Assembly: GCF_030679875.1 (NCBI RefSeq)
Contig: NZ_JAUXSP010000029.1
Span: forward strand, 1-64,000
Direction: 5' to 3'
Length of the DNA stretch: 64,000 nt
DNA from: Phenylobacterium sp.
GTDB lineage: Bacteria > Pseudomonadota > Alphaproteobacteria > Caulobacterales > Caulobacteraceae
The translations under genes and the position numbers were made by a program. The first letter of the stretch is position 1. Each line of letters starts with the position of its first letter. This document shows, in pieces, positions 1 through 7,004 of the stretch. The notes beneath the pieces were generated by a model, which ran no database searches, had not been told where the DNA came from, and was given only the letters and a program-made list of their open reading frames with translations.

Positions 1-210
1 GGCCTGGGCGCTCGCATAGGACAACGGAAGCCCCGTGCCCTTAGCCACCGAAAGCGCGTGGGCGAACATCGCCCGCTCCATCCGGTCGGCCGGCTGCTCC
101 GGGTTCGCCCGGCGAGATGCGGCGTAGACGCAGGCCTGCCCCACGAAGCCCAGCCACCACGAACGACGTTCGCCTAGTGAGCTGAAAGACACGCCTCGGG
201 TGCGGTCCAT
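1..210 (-). CDS. Hypothetical prophage protein, cut by window edge
   Basis: The open frame starts with ATG at 210, inside a TGATG junction with the stop of the upstream cII-like gene, and stays open for 70 codons to the window edge. It begins MDRTRGVSFSSLGERRSWW and has no domain I recognise. The one-base overlap indicates translational coupling as the third gene of the leftward early operon. In lambdoid phages this position commonly holds replication or regulatory genes, but nothing in the visible residues shows a function. Confidence 0.6.
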   Translation of the reverse strand, partial: MDRTRGVSFSSLGERRSWWLGFVGQACVYAASRRANPEQPADRMERAMFAHALSVAKGTGLPLSYASAQA

Positions 211-632
211 CACGCCCCCCGCGCCAGCTCGGCGCCCACCTGGGCCAGCTCCGCCAGCAGGTCGGCATGGGACCGTTGCAACGCCTCCCGCTCCGCCGGC
301 GTGATCGATCCGTCGGCCAGCGCCCGGCGCACCTGGCGCTGCAGGTCGGCGGCGCTCTCCACCACGTCACAGACCTCTTCGGTCAGACAGACGGGCGCCG
401 CCTCCGGCAGCTCGCCCACCAGGGCGCGGCTATAGATCGGCTCCCCGGCATAGGCCTCCAGGTCGGCCATGACGTCGGCCGGCATGAAGGCCTCGACGTG
501 CGGCGACTGGTAGTCCGACAGCTGGGACTTCTGCACCCGGCAGACCCCGGCGCTCTCATCCAGCCCCCCGCAGGCGGCGATCAGGCGGCGGGCGTGCATG
601 GCGTGCCAACGGCGCTTCTGGTCAGGCTTCAC
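210..632 (-). CDS. Putative CII-like phage regulatory protein
   Basis: A 140-residue protein. The start is taken as GTG at 632 because a GGAGG Shine-Dalgarno lies six bases upstream and the start overlaps the end of the cro-like gene by 11 bases; a longer frame reaches 776 but would run deep into that gene. The N-terminal part (MHARRLIAACGGLDE, then KSQLSDYQ) has the look of a small helix-turn-helix used by phage CII-type regulators. A conserved-looking segment follows with AFMPADVMADLEAYAGEPIY. The C-terminal third is Ala/Leu/Glu-rich and probably helical (LQRQVRRALADGSI). Second gene of the leftward operon. The CII assignment is an inference from position and general pattern, not a firm family match. 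Confidence 0.6.
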   Translation of the reverse strand: MKPDQKRRWHAMHARRLIAACGGLDESAGVCRVQKSQLSDYQSPHVEAFMPADVMADLEAYAGEPIYSRALVGELPEAAPVCLTEEVCDVVESAADLQRQVRRALADGSITPAEREALQRSHADLLAELAQVGAELARGA

Positions 633-909
633 CGGAAACCTCCACAATCTTTCCGGGTGACGCGGCCGCAGGACAGGCGCCTTCTCCGCCCATGTCCTGG
701 CCCGCCACATCCTCCGCACCGTCTCCCGCTTTCCCAGGGATCCAGGCGGACAGCGGAACGCCGAACTCGCGCTCAATGCGTGCGGCCATCTCGAGCGATG
801 GGGTTTTCTTCCTCTTGACCAGTTCCGACGCGTAGCTCCGGCTCATGCCCAGCTTCGCCACCAATTCAGTCGGTCGCAGGTCGCAGACTTCAGGCGTGGG
901 ATTCGACAT
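622..909 (-). CDS. Cro-like HTH transcriptional regulator
   Basis: A 95-residue protein starting with ATG at 909 (MSNPTPEVCDLRPTELV). Residues about 12-45 form a helix-turn-helix of the XRE/Cro type (LVAKLGMSRSYASELVKRKK followed by PSLEMAARIEREFGVPL). The remaining 40 residues are Gly/Ala-rich and probably disordered. It is the first gene leftward, divergent from the repressor at 1004, with three repressor-type operators in between, and its end overlaps the next gene by 11 bases. By analogy with lambda it should oppose the repressor and favour early expression. The frame is open further upstream to 1104, but that extension crosses the operators and the repressor start. Confidence 0.8.
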   Translation of the reverse strand: MSNPTPEVCDLRPTELVAKLGMSRSYASELVKRKKTPSLEMAARIEREFGVPLSAWIPGKAGDGAEDVAGQDMGGEGACPAAASPGKIVEVSGEA

Positions 910-918
910 GGGGGCATG

Positions 919-935
919 GTTCGCACACAGCGAAC
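919..935. promoter_or_regulatory. Predicted repressor operator O1
   Basis: A perfect inverted repeat GTTCGC-ACACA-GCGAAC lying 10 bases upstream of the cro-like start codon. The same 6-5-6 pattern recurs at 953, 987, 2739 and 2773. Binding here should shut off the leftward promoter. The bound protein is inferred to be the repressor encoded at 1004. Confidence 0.8.
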
Positions 936-952
936 TTTCTGCCAACCGATTT

Positions 953-969
953 GTTCGCTGGCAGCGTGA
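953..969. promoter_or_regulatory. Predicted repressor operator O2 (imperfect)
   Basis: Left half-site GTTCGC is intact; the right half reads GCGTGA instead of GCGAAC, with the 5-base spacer TGGCA. The centre (961) is exactly 34 bp from the centres of O1 (927) and O3 (995). That spacing is what makes this degenerate site credible; it would be expected to bind more weakly than O1. Confidence 0.65.
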
Positions 970-986
970 CGACAACCCCGGCCCAG

Positions 987-1003
987 TCTCGCACTCTGCG
1001 AAC
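987..1003. promoter_or_regulatory. Predicted repressor operator O3, abutting repressor start codon
   Basis: The right half-site GCGAAC is intact and ends one base before the repressor ATG at 1004. The left half is TCTCGC (four of six match), with spacer ACTCT. Binding here would cover the repressor's own start region, suggesting negative autoregulation once sites O1 and O2 are filled. No Shine-Dalgarno is visible in this stretch, so the mRNA may be leaderless. Confidence 0.65.
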
Positions 1004-1609
1004 ATGATCCATGACGACCACAGCTTCGGCGCGAACCTAAAGGCAGCTCGCCTGCGGAAGGGGTGGTCACAGGAGCGGCTGGCGGCCGAGGCTGAGACCT
1101 CCAAGGGCTATGTGAGCGACCTCGAGCGCGGCAAACGCCCCATCCCTCCTGGACGGAAGCTTGAGAGCCTGGCCGCGGCCCTTCAATTGCAGCCCGGCGA
1201 TCTGCTCACCGCTGAGCGACGCCCTCTCGTGGCGCCGATTATCTCGTGGGTGGCCGCCGGTTCGCTGATTGATCCCGAGACCCAAATCCCGGCTGAGAGC
1301 GAGACCATCGAGATCAGCGGCCTGCCCCCGGGCGACTACTTTGCAACCCGGGTCAACGGCGACTCGATGGATCGCTTCTCGCCACACGGATCCCTGATCA
1401 TCGTGAACAGGGCTGAGCGCGAACCGATAAAGGGCCGGCGCTACATTTTCAGCCGCCGCGGCGAGACGACCTACAAGCGCTTCGACACCGAGCCGCTACG
1501 GCTGGTCCCGGAGAGCACGAACCCAGCCCACGACCCCATTTTTCCTAGAACGGACGAAGAGTGGACCATCATCGGGCGGGTCAGGATCACACTGTTTGAC
1601 GATCTCTAA
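1004..1609 (+). CDS. CI-type prophage repressor, LexA-like autoprotease
   Basis: A 201-residue repressor. Residues about 8-66 are an XRE helix-turn-helix (LKAARLRKGWSQERLAAEAE, then KGYVSDLERGKRPIP). Residues about 78-201 are a LexA/S24 peptidase domain: the Ala85-Gly86 cleavage site in SWVAAGS, the catalytic serine at Ser121 in VNGDSMDRF and the lysine at Lys158 in TTYKRF. All catalytic parts are present, so it should self-cleave with activated RecA and couple the element to the SOS response. The start is placed at ATG 1004 because the longer frame (from 845) would overlap the divergent cro-like gene and the operators. It is followed 15 bases later by the nuclease gene, probably in one transcript, so both may be expressed in the lysogen. 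Confidence 0.92.
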   Translation: MIHDDHSFGANLKAARLRKGWSQERLAAEAETSKGYVSDLERGKRPIPPGRKLESLAAALQLQPGDLLTAERRPLVAPIISWVAAGSLIDPETQIPAESETIEISGLPPGDYFATRVNGDSMDRFSPHGSLIIVNRAEREPIKGRRYIFSRRGETTYKRFDTEPLRLVPESTNPAHDPIFPRTDEEWTIIGRVRITLFDDL

Positions 1610-1624
1610 GGCTGGGGGCGCAGC

Positions 1625-2686
1625 ATGGACTTGGCGACACGACTGGCAGAACTGCAAAAGCGGACGCTCGAACACCGCGAGGTGCTGCTGACTGAGGAGG
1701 CCGCGAAGACCGCACTGGTCATGCCCTTCATCCAGGCCCTTGGGTATGACGTGTTCAACCCATCGGAGGTTGTCCCAGAATATACTGCCGACGTGGGGAC
1801 GAAGAAGGGTGAGAAGGTCGACTACGCAATCTGCGAAGGATCAAAGATCAAGATCCTGATCGAGTGCAAGCCGGCCAACGCCCCCCTGAACATCAACCAC
1901 GCGGGCCAGCTTTTCCGGTATTTTTCGGTGACTGATGCCCGCTTGGCGATCCTGACGAACGGCGTGGTTTTCCAGTTCTATTCGGACGTCGAAGCGCCGA
2001 ACAAGATGGACGACCGGCCATTCTTCACCTTCAGCATGGACGCCTTGCGTCCGACGGACATCCGGACCCTGGAGAAGTTTTCCAAGGCCAGCTTTGACGT
2101 TGAGAAGATCGTCCAGGAAGCTGGCGCCCTGAAGCTTCAATCGCTGCTCCGGAAGGAGCTGGAGACTGAGTTCGCCACACCCTCAGACGACTTCATCAAG
2201 CTGATGGCCGGGCGTGTCTATGAAGGCCGGATCACCCCTCAGATTCGCGACAACATTGGGCGGCTGCTTCCCGGGGCGATCTCCGCCCTTGTTCGCGATA
2301 TCGTCAACGAACGCCTTTCGTCAGCCCTCAATGCGTCTGCCGTTCCCGACGAGGCAGCGGCTGCAGCTCCGACCGCCGATCACGGCGAGGTGCATACGAC
2401 AGACGACGAGGTGTCGGGTTTCCATATCGTCCAGGCCATCGCCTCGCGCTTGGTGAACCCCAAGCGCATCGTCATGCGCGACGCCAAGTCCTACTGCGCC
2501 ATCCTGCTGGACGACAACAATCGCAAAACGATCGCGCGTCTCCACTTCAACGCGGCCACGGCCAAGTACCTGGGGACCTTCGCGGGCAAGGACGAGAGCC
2601 GGCATCTGCTGACCGATCTCACCGAGATCTACCAGCGGGCGGATCAGATCGAGGCTCGGATCAAAGAGCTCGAAGCCGACAGCTAG
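1625..2686 (+). CDS. Standalone HsdR N-terminal-type PD-(D/E)xK nuclease
   Basis: A 353-residue protein resembling the N-terminal nuclease domain of type I restriction subunit R without its helicase. The catalytic set is visible: Asp66 in KVDYAI and Glu80/Lys82 in LIECKPA, preceded by the conserved VMPFIQALGYDVFNP. Residues about 230-255 are an Ala-rich linker. The C-terminal domain (about 265-350) carries AIASRLVNPKRIVMRDAK and LLDDNNRKTIARLHFN, a module typical of these phage-borne proteins. No methylase or specificity gene is nearby, so it is not a type I restriction system. Co-transcription with the repressor suggests a lysogenic role such as defence against other phages, which is inference. 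Confidence 0.8.
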   Translation: MDLATRLAELQKRTLEHREVLLTEEAAKTALVMPFIQALGYDVFNPSEVVPEYTADVGTKKGEKVDYAICEGSKIKILIECKPANAPLNINHAGQLFRYFSVTDARLAILTNGVVFQFYSDVEAPNKMDDRPFFTFSMDALRPTDIRTLEKFSKASFDVEKIVQEAGALKLQSLLRKELETEFATPSDDFIKLMAGRVYEGRITPQIRDNIGRLLPGAISALVRDIVNERLSSALNASAVPDEAAAAAPTADHGEVHTTDDEVSGFHIVQAIASRLVNPKRIVMRDAKSYCAILLDDNNRKTIARLHFNAATAKYLGTFAGKDESRHLLTDLTEIYQRADQIEARIKELEADS

Positions 2687-2738
2687 GGCCCACCGACCAA
2701 CACGCCCTCAGCCGGTTACCGGGCGCGCGCAACCACAG

Positions 2739-2755
2739 GTTCGCCGCTGGCGAAC
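2739..2755. promoter_or_regulatory. Predicted repressor operator O4
   Basis: A perfect GTTCGC-CGCTG-GCGAAC inverted repeat in the 186-base gap between the nuclease gene and the ParB-like operon. It matches O1 in both half-sites, and its centre (2747) is 34 bp from the centre of O5. It places the rightward operon under the same predicted repressor as cro. Confidence 0.8.
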
Positions 2756-2772
2756 ATTTCTGTTGCGGCTAG

Positions 2773-2789
2773 GTTCGCTGTGTGCGAAC
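2773..2789. promoter_or_regulatory. Predicted repressor operator O5
   Basis: A perfect GTTCGC-TGTGT-GCGAAC inverted repeat, about 84 bases upstream of the first gene of the rightward operon. Together with O4 it likely covers that operon's promoter. I could not pick out a convincing -35/-10 pair next to it. Confidence 0.8.
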
Positions 2790-2872
2790 TCTTGCTCGCC
2801 CCGCACCGGCCCGCCCGATCATGGTGATCGCAGAGCTTCCTTGGTGATCGGCGCGGGGCGGGACATTCGCCC

Positions 2873-3265
2873 ATGTCGGTCGTTCTGCCCTTCCCCGCCC
2901 CGCCGCTTCGCCTCGCGCACCCCACGGACGACTCCGTGGTGGTTTTCCACGACGGCAAAGCCCTGCGTTTTGACAGTCCCGCCGCCATGCGCCGGGCCGT
3001 CATGGACGCCGAGCTGCCGGAGATCCGCGCCACCCTGACGGCCCTGGAGAACGCCAAGGCCGAGCTGCACGCCGAAGGCCAGGCCGCCGCCCGCGCCGCC
3101 CTCACCCTCTCCCGCGACCTGGCCGCAGAGCGCGAGGCGAACGCCGTTCGTCTCCGCGCCCTGATCGCCGACCAGGACCGCCTGAGGCGCAACGCCGTCC
3201 GCGACTGGTCCTGCGCCGCCTTTGCGCTGGGCCTCGTTTTCGCCGCCGTCCTGTTCGGGGCCTGA
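2873..3265 (+). CDS. Hypothetical protein, coiled coil plus C-terminal membrane anchor
   Basis: A 130-residue protein of no recognised family. Residues about 1-35 are a Pro-rich then beta-like segment (VVVFHDGKALRFDSP). Residues about 45-108 are a long Ala/Glu/Arg helix likely to be coiled coil. The last 18 residues (CAAFALGLVFAAVLFGA) form one membrane span, so the protein is predicted to be tail-anchored with its bulk in the cytoplasm. It is the first gene after operators O4/O5 and is separated from the next gene by two bases. Two other small proteins of the operon (3651 and 5760) also have a single span, which suggests a shared membrane role. Confidence 0.65.
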   Translation: MSVVLPFPAPPLRLAHPTDDSVVVFHDGKALRFDSPAAMRRAVMDAELPEIRATLTALENAKAELHAEGQAAARAALTLSRDLAAEREANAVRLRALIADQDRLRRNAVRDWSCAAFALGLVFAAVLFGA

Positions 3266-3267
3266 CC

Positions 3268-3654
3268 ATGGACGCGCAGACCCCCAAGGTCTCCTGCTCG
3301 CTCGCCCTGACCCCCATGGCCCCGGGCGTCGAAGGCCTGGCCCTGGATGACCGCGCCCGCTGGCTGGTCCTCTGGTCCGCGCCCCTGGACCGCGCCATGG
3401 CCGAGATCGCCGCGCGCCTGAGCGTCCACCCCGGCCGCCTCACCGTTCACCAGGGCGCAGGCCCCCCGGACGACCATGACGACATCGAAATCCGCGGCCC
3501 CGCCCGCGGCTTCGACGAACCCCAGGTCCTGGCCCTGGTCGCCTATGGCCTCACCGCCCCCCAGGCCCGCCAGGGCCTCGCCGCCGCCGCCCGCCGGCTG
3601 GTCGAAGCGCAACGCCGCCCGCCGCACCCCGGACGCCAAGGGAGGGCCGCATGA
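3268..3654 (+). CDS. Hypothetical prophage protein
   Basis: A 128-residue protein without a domain I can name. The middle (WLVLWSAPLDRAMAEIAARL) is followed by VHPGRLTVHQG and an Asp-rich DDHDDIEIRG. The C-terminal part is an Ala/Arg-rich helix that becomes basic and Pro-rich. It overlaps the 51-residue membrane protein gene by four bases (ATGA), so it belongs to the coupled operon. Codon use is very C-rich at third positions, like its neighbours. Confidence 0.6.
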   Translation: MDAQTPKVSCSLALTPMAPGVEGLALDDRARWLVLWSAPLDRAMAEIAARLSVHPGRLTVHQGAGPPDDHDDIEIRGPARGFDEPQVLALVAYGLTAPQARQGLAAAARRLVEAQRRPPHPGRQGRAA

Positions 3655-3806
3655 GCCCACCCTTTTTCGGAAATCGGCGCCGCCGCCCCAAGGGCCGCCT
3701 GATCCACCCCGCCTTCGCCGACCTGGCCGAACTGGCCTCCGTCCTCGCCGTCGTCGCCCTCGGCGCCCTGGCGCTGGCCGCCTTCAAACACTTCACCGGA
3801 GCCTGA
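3651..3806 (+). CDS. Small single-span membrane protein (51 aa)
   Basis: An ATG at 3651 overlaps the previous stop by four bases and opens a 51-codon frame ending at 3806, four bases before the ParB-like gene. An AAGGGAGG stretch lies 4-11 bases upstream, a good Shine-Dalgarno. The protein starts MSPPFFGNRRRRPKGRLIHP, a strongly basic head, followed by one hydrophobic span (LASVLAVVALGALALAAF). The positive-inside rule puts the N-terminus in the cytoplasm. Function unknown; the coupled start and clean spacing argue that it is real. Confidence 0.6.
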   Translation: MSPPFFGNRRRRPKGRLIHPAFADLAELASVLAVVALGALALAAFKHFTGA

Positions 3807-3809
3807 CCC

Positions 3810-5756
3810 ATGGCCCAACCCGTCCTGACGCCCCTGATCCTTCAGAACGCCGAGGTCCTGCGCAGTCTGCGGGATTCAACCTACGCCACGGTCGCCGAAC
3901 TGGCCGACGAGCTGGGCCGCGACCGCAGCAACCTCACCAAGTCGCTCAAGGCCCTGGAGGCCGCCGGCCTGATCGGCCCCGACCCCGGCCTCTCCCTTGC
4001 CGCCCTGACGCCCGCCGGCACGACAGCCGTCGCCGCTTTGGACCGCGCCGATCGCATCGATGCTGATGGCGCGCCCGCCAACATGCCTCCCGGCTTCGCC
4101 CTGATCCCCCACCAGCTGATCGTCCCGGACGGCCTGAACCCCCGCAAACACTTCGACGAGGCCGAGCTGGCCGAGCTGGCGGAATCCATCGCCCAGGACG
4201 GCCTGCTGGAGAACCTGGTGGTCCGCCCGATCGCCGAGGGCGACACGGCCCACCGCCTGGTGGCCGGCGAACGCCGCTGGCGCGCCCTGCGCCTGCTGAT
4301 CGCGGCCGGCCGCTGGGACCAGCCCATCCCCTGCAAGGTCGTCGAGATCGACGACGCCGCCCACCGCCGCATCGCGCTCGTCGAGAACCTGCAACGCAAG
4401 GACCTCCGCCCCATCGACGAGGCCCAGGCGCTCAAGGACCTGATGGAGGTCACCGGCCAGGGCACCGCCGAGATCGCCAAGGAAATCGGCTTCACCCAGC
4501 GCTTCGTCCAGCAGCGCCTGCAGCTGCTCGGCCTTCCCGACACCGTCCAGGACCAGGTCAACGCCGGCGAGGTGACGATCGAGAAGGCCCGCGCCATCGC
4601 CGCCGTCCTGCCCGACCTGCCGGCCGACAAGGCCAAGGCCCTGACCACGGGTAAGATGACGCCGGAACAGGCGAAGACCTGGCTGGAGAACCAGCCCAAG
4701 CTGCGCGACGACCTGACGCCCCGCCAATGGCTGATCCTGTTGGAACTGGCCGATTGCTCGGCCAGGACAGCGGACAATCTCTGGGCGAGCGCCGAGGTCG
4801 GCGCGGCGATCGCCGACGATCCTGACTGGACGGCGCTGGTCGACGCCTGGGGCTATATGGTCCACGGCCCGCACGCGATCTTTGACACGGGCTTCGAAAC
4901 CGGCCGCTTGCGGGCGAACGTCTACAGCTGGGGCGGCGGGAAGCAGCTGGCCCTCAAGTTCGGTCCCGACCTTGAGAAAGAAGGCCCGCGTCAGACCTAT
5001 CTGGCGCAGGCCCGCGCCGCCGCCGGCGTCGAGTTTCCCCTGGCCTTCGAGCCGGGCCAGTACGCCACCCCATGGCTGAATGGCCCTTTCGAAGTCGATC
5101 CCGCTATTCAGGCAAAGGTCGATCAGGCCAAGGCCGAGCGCGCGGCGGCGATGGCGGCCCGCGAGCAGGCCGAACGCGAAGCCGCAGAACGGCAGGAGCA
5201 AGCCAGTCAGACGGTCCAGTCCATCCTGGTCAAGCATCGCGAGCGCGACTTGCCGCCCCTGGACAGCGGCTATGCCGACGCCTTCGCCGCCTTCGAAATC
5301 GCCCTTCCCGTCACGGTCGCCCCCAATGGCGACGTCGTCGACGCCGCCGGCCGCCAGCTGGTCCGCAGCGGATGGGGCCAAGCCCCGCCACCGCTGATCC
5401 TAGGCCGCAACACCCTGCTGGCGCTCGCCATCAACGCCGCCGCCGGCCTCTACACCCCCAACCATCCCAAGCCGGCCGGCGACGGGCCCGCCATCCCCCG
5501 CAAGGACTTCGTCGAGCTGATCGCCGGCTGCCTGCTCGACGACATCGACGATCTCGACGGAACCGAAGCCAACCTGATGGCCGAGCGCGGCCTCGCCGCC
5601 TACCTCGCCGCCGAGTCCATCCAATACGGCGACCCCGCCCACGACTGGGAAGAGGTCGGCGCCATGGCCATCGCCCAGGGCATCCGCGAGGACGGCCTGG
5701 GCCAGGCCGAGCCGGCCGACGAAGACGCCGGCGCCCTCGAAACCGAGGAGGCGTGA
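3810..5756 (+). CDS. ParB-like protein with N-terminal winged helix
   Basis: A 648-residue protein. Residues about 10-75 look like a MarR-type winged helix (TVAELADELGRDRSNLTKSL). Residues about 98-200 are a ParB/Srx-type nuclease-or-CTPase fold with NPRKHF at 110-115 and the box GERRWRAL at 153-160, followed by ENLQRKDLRPIDEAQAL. A helix-turn-helix follows at about 220-250 (EIAKEIGFTQRFVQQRL). The C-terminal half is family-specific, with an Ala/Glu-rich coil near 440-470. No ParA ATPase gene is present in this operon, so plasmid-style partition is unlikely from what is visible. Related stand-alone ParB-domain proteins in phages and plasmids act as DNA-binding regulators. It is the largest gene of the operon. 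Confidence 0.85.
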   Translation: MAQPVLTPLILQNAEVLRSLRDSTYATVAELADELGRDRSNLTKSLKALEAAGLIGPDPGLSLAALTPAGTTAVAALDRADRIDADGAPANMPPGFALIPHQLIVPDGLNPRKHFDEAELAELAESIAQDGLLENLVVRPIAEGDTAHRLVAGERRWRALRLLIAAGRWDQPIPCKVVEIDDAAHRRIALVENLQRKDLRPIDEAQALKDLMEVTGQGTAEIAKEIGFTQRFVQQRLQLLGLPDTVQDQVNAGEVTIEKARAIAAVLPDLPADKAKALTTGKMTPEQAKTWLENQPKLRDDLTPRQWLILLELADCSARTADNLWASAEVGAAIADDPDWTALVDAWGYMVHGPHAIFDTGFETGRLRANVYSWGGGKQLALKFGPDLEKEGPRQTYLAQARAAAGVEFPLAFEPGQYATPWLNGPFEVDPAIQAKVDQAKAERAAAMAAREQAEREAAERQEQASQTVQSILVKHRERDLPPLDSGYADAFAAFEIALPVTVAPNGDVVDAAGRQLVRSGWGQAPPPLILGRNTLLALAINAAAGLYTPNHPKPAGDGPAIPRKDFVELIAGCLLDDIDDLDGTEANLMAERGLAAYLAAESIQYGDPAHDWEEVGAMAIAQGIREDGLGQAEPADEDAGALETEEA

Positions 5757-5759
5757 CCT

Positions 5760-6095
5760 ATGGAGCCCTTCCCCCGCACCGCCGCGGCCGCCAGCGTCAA
5801 GCCCCTCACCCCGCCCGAATCCGACGTCTTCCTCGAACTCTGGAAGGCCGAGGTCCGCCGCGCCTACGCCTTCCGCCGCGCCCTGGCCAAGGCCGAGACC
5901 TTCATCGCCGGCTTCGAAGGCGACCCCGCCCAGGACGGCGTCGACGACCTGCTGGCCGAGATCCGCGAGGCCCTGCTGACCGGCCAGCCACCCCGCAAGC
6001 CCCCTTCAACCGCCCTGGTCGACCTCGCCCTCGGCGCCCTCATCCCGCTAACGGCCTTCGCCGTGGGCGCCCTGCTCTGGATGCACATGCAATGA
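5760..6095 (+). CDS. Hypothetical protein with C-terminal membrane span
   Basis: A 111-residue protein. Residues about 20-80 are mostly helical (FLELWKAEVRRAYAFRRALAK). Residues about 88-108 form one membrane span (LALGALIPLTAFAVGALLW) just before the C-terminus, predicting a tail-anchored protein. It starts three bases after the ParB-like stop and overlaps the next gene by four bases (ATGA). No family recognised. It is the third single-span protein of the operon. Confidence 0.6.
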   Translation: MEPFPRTAAAASVKPLTPPESDVFLELWKAEVRRAYAFRRALAKAETFIAGFEGDPAQDGVDDLLAEIREALLTGQPPRKPPSTALVDLALGALIPLTAFAVGALLWMHMQ

Positions 6096-6646
6096 CTGAT
6101 CAGCCCCCCAAGACCCCGCCAAGTGACTGGCCCTGGTGGTGGTCGAAGGACGAGGAGCGCTATTGCGGGCCGTTCGACAGCCGCCATGACGCGATCATGG
6201 ACGCCTTCGCCGACGGTGACGCCGAAGGCGTCCACATCATGCAGGCCTATCAGGACGAGCCCCGCGTCGAACTGTGGAGCGGCAGCGAGCTGGCCGACCG
6301 CTTCGACGAAATCAATGAGGATCTGGCCGACCCGGACGGCGACCCGCTCTCGACGGCGATCCCCGGCGCCACGTGGGACAACCTGGCCGCCGCCCTGACG
6401 GCGCGAACCCGGGCCATGATCCGCCAGCAAGGCGTCACCTCATGGGCGGTCAGCGGGTCGGGCCAGGCGGAATGGATCAACCTGAACAGGGCGCGCCGAG
6501 CCGCGCTGCCCGCGCACGTCCTCGACCTGCTCGACGAGATCGCCATCGGCTTTGATCCCGAGATCGGCTGGGCCGAGTCCTACATCGATGAGAAGGTCGA
6601 GGAGCTGAAGCTGGCCGCCCGGGCGAAGGTGGAGCCGGCCCGATGA
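6092..6646 (+). CDS. Hypothetical prophage protein
   Basis: A 184-residue acidic protein; start ATG at 6092 overlaps the previous stop. The N-terminal half (WWWSKDEERYCGPFDSRHDA, then AFADGDAEGVHIMQAYQ) reads like the small phage proteins that modify or display an operational value from a host-facing module, but I cannot name a family. The C-terminal half contains a short helical segment (HVLDLLDEIAIGFDPEIGW). The frame is open far upstream inside the ParB-like gene, but that part is an overlapping artefact. It overlaps the next gene by four bases. Confidence 0.6.
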   Translation: MTDQPPKTPPSDWPWWWSKDEERYCGPFDSRHDAIMDAFADGDAEGVHIMQAYQDEPRVELWSGSELADRFDEINEDLADPDGDPLSTAIPGATWDNLAAALTARTRAMIRQQGVTSWAVSGSGQAEWINLNRARRAALPAHVLDLLDEIAIGFDPEIGWAESYIDEKVEELKLAARAKVEPAR

Positions 6647-7002
6647 TCGCCGCCCGCCGCATCACCCCGACCACGGCGACCCTGGCCCGCGCCCACGCCT
6701 GCCGGCCGAGCCTGCCGGCCGACGTCCGCTTCGCCCTGGTCACAGCCCCGCCCCCGGCCAAGCCCTTCGCCTACGCCACCCTCGGCGAGCTGGCCCGCGC
6801 CATCCACCGCCGCCGCCAGGGCCAGGCCATCCAGCTGTTCAACCAGTCCGCCCACCTGGCCCTGCGCGAAGACGCCGTCCCCGGCGTCCGCATCAGCCTG
6901 ATCGACCCCATAGGCGAGCGCACCACCACGCTGGGCTGGGCCTACCTCGGCGACTTCCCCCGCCAGACCCTCGAACGCGCCCTGCGCCAGGAAGAGAGCT
7001 GA
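6643..7002 (+). CDS. Hypothetical prophage protein
   Basis: A 119-residue protein, start ATG at 6643 in a four-base overlap with the previous gene. It is basic at the N-terminus, with a central segment YATLGELARAIHRRRQGQ and a C-terminal ERTTTLGWAYLGDFP. No recognised domain, signal peptide or membrane span. Its place in the coupled operon is the only contextual clue. Confidence 0.55.
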   Translation: MIAARRITPTTATLARAHACRPSLPADVRFALVTAPPPAKPFAYATLGELARAIHRRRQGQAIQLFNQSAHLALREDAVPGVRISLIDPIGERTTTLGWAYLGDFPRQTLERALRQEES

Positions 7003-7004
7003 CC

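Noticed and set aside
919..1003. LexA boxes in the immunity region
   Set aside because: The GTTC-N7-GTTC direct-repeat pattern is absent; the sites are inverted repeats with a 5-base spacer, fitting the prophage repressor instead.
1625..2686. Type I restriction-modification system
   Set aside because: Only the nuclease-domain protein is present; no HsdM, HsdS or helicase domain nearby.
3876..5381. 501-codon open frame on the minus strand inside the ParB-like gene
   Set aside because: GC-rich codon-position bias keeps antisense frames open; the plus-strand gene has clear ParB motifs and the minus frame has none.
3810..5756. ParABS chromosome or plasmid partition locus
   Set aside because: No ParA in the operon and no parS-type site noticed; the N-terminal winged helix is atypical for partition ParB.
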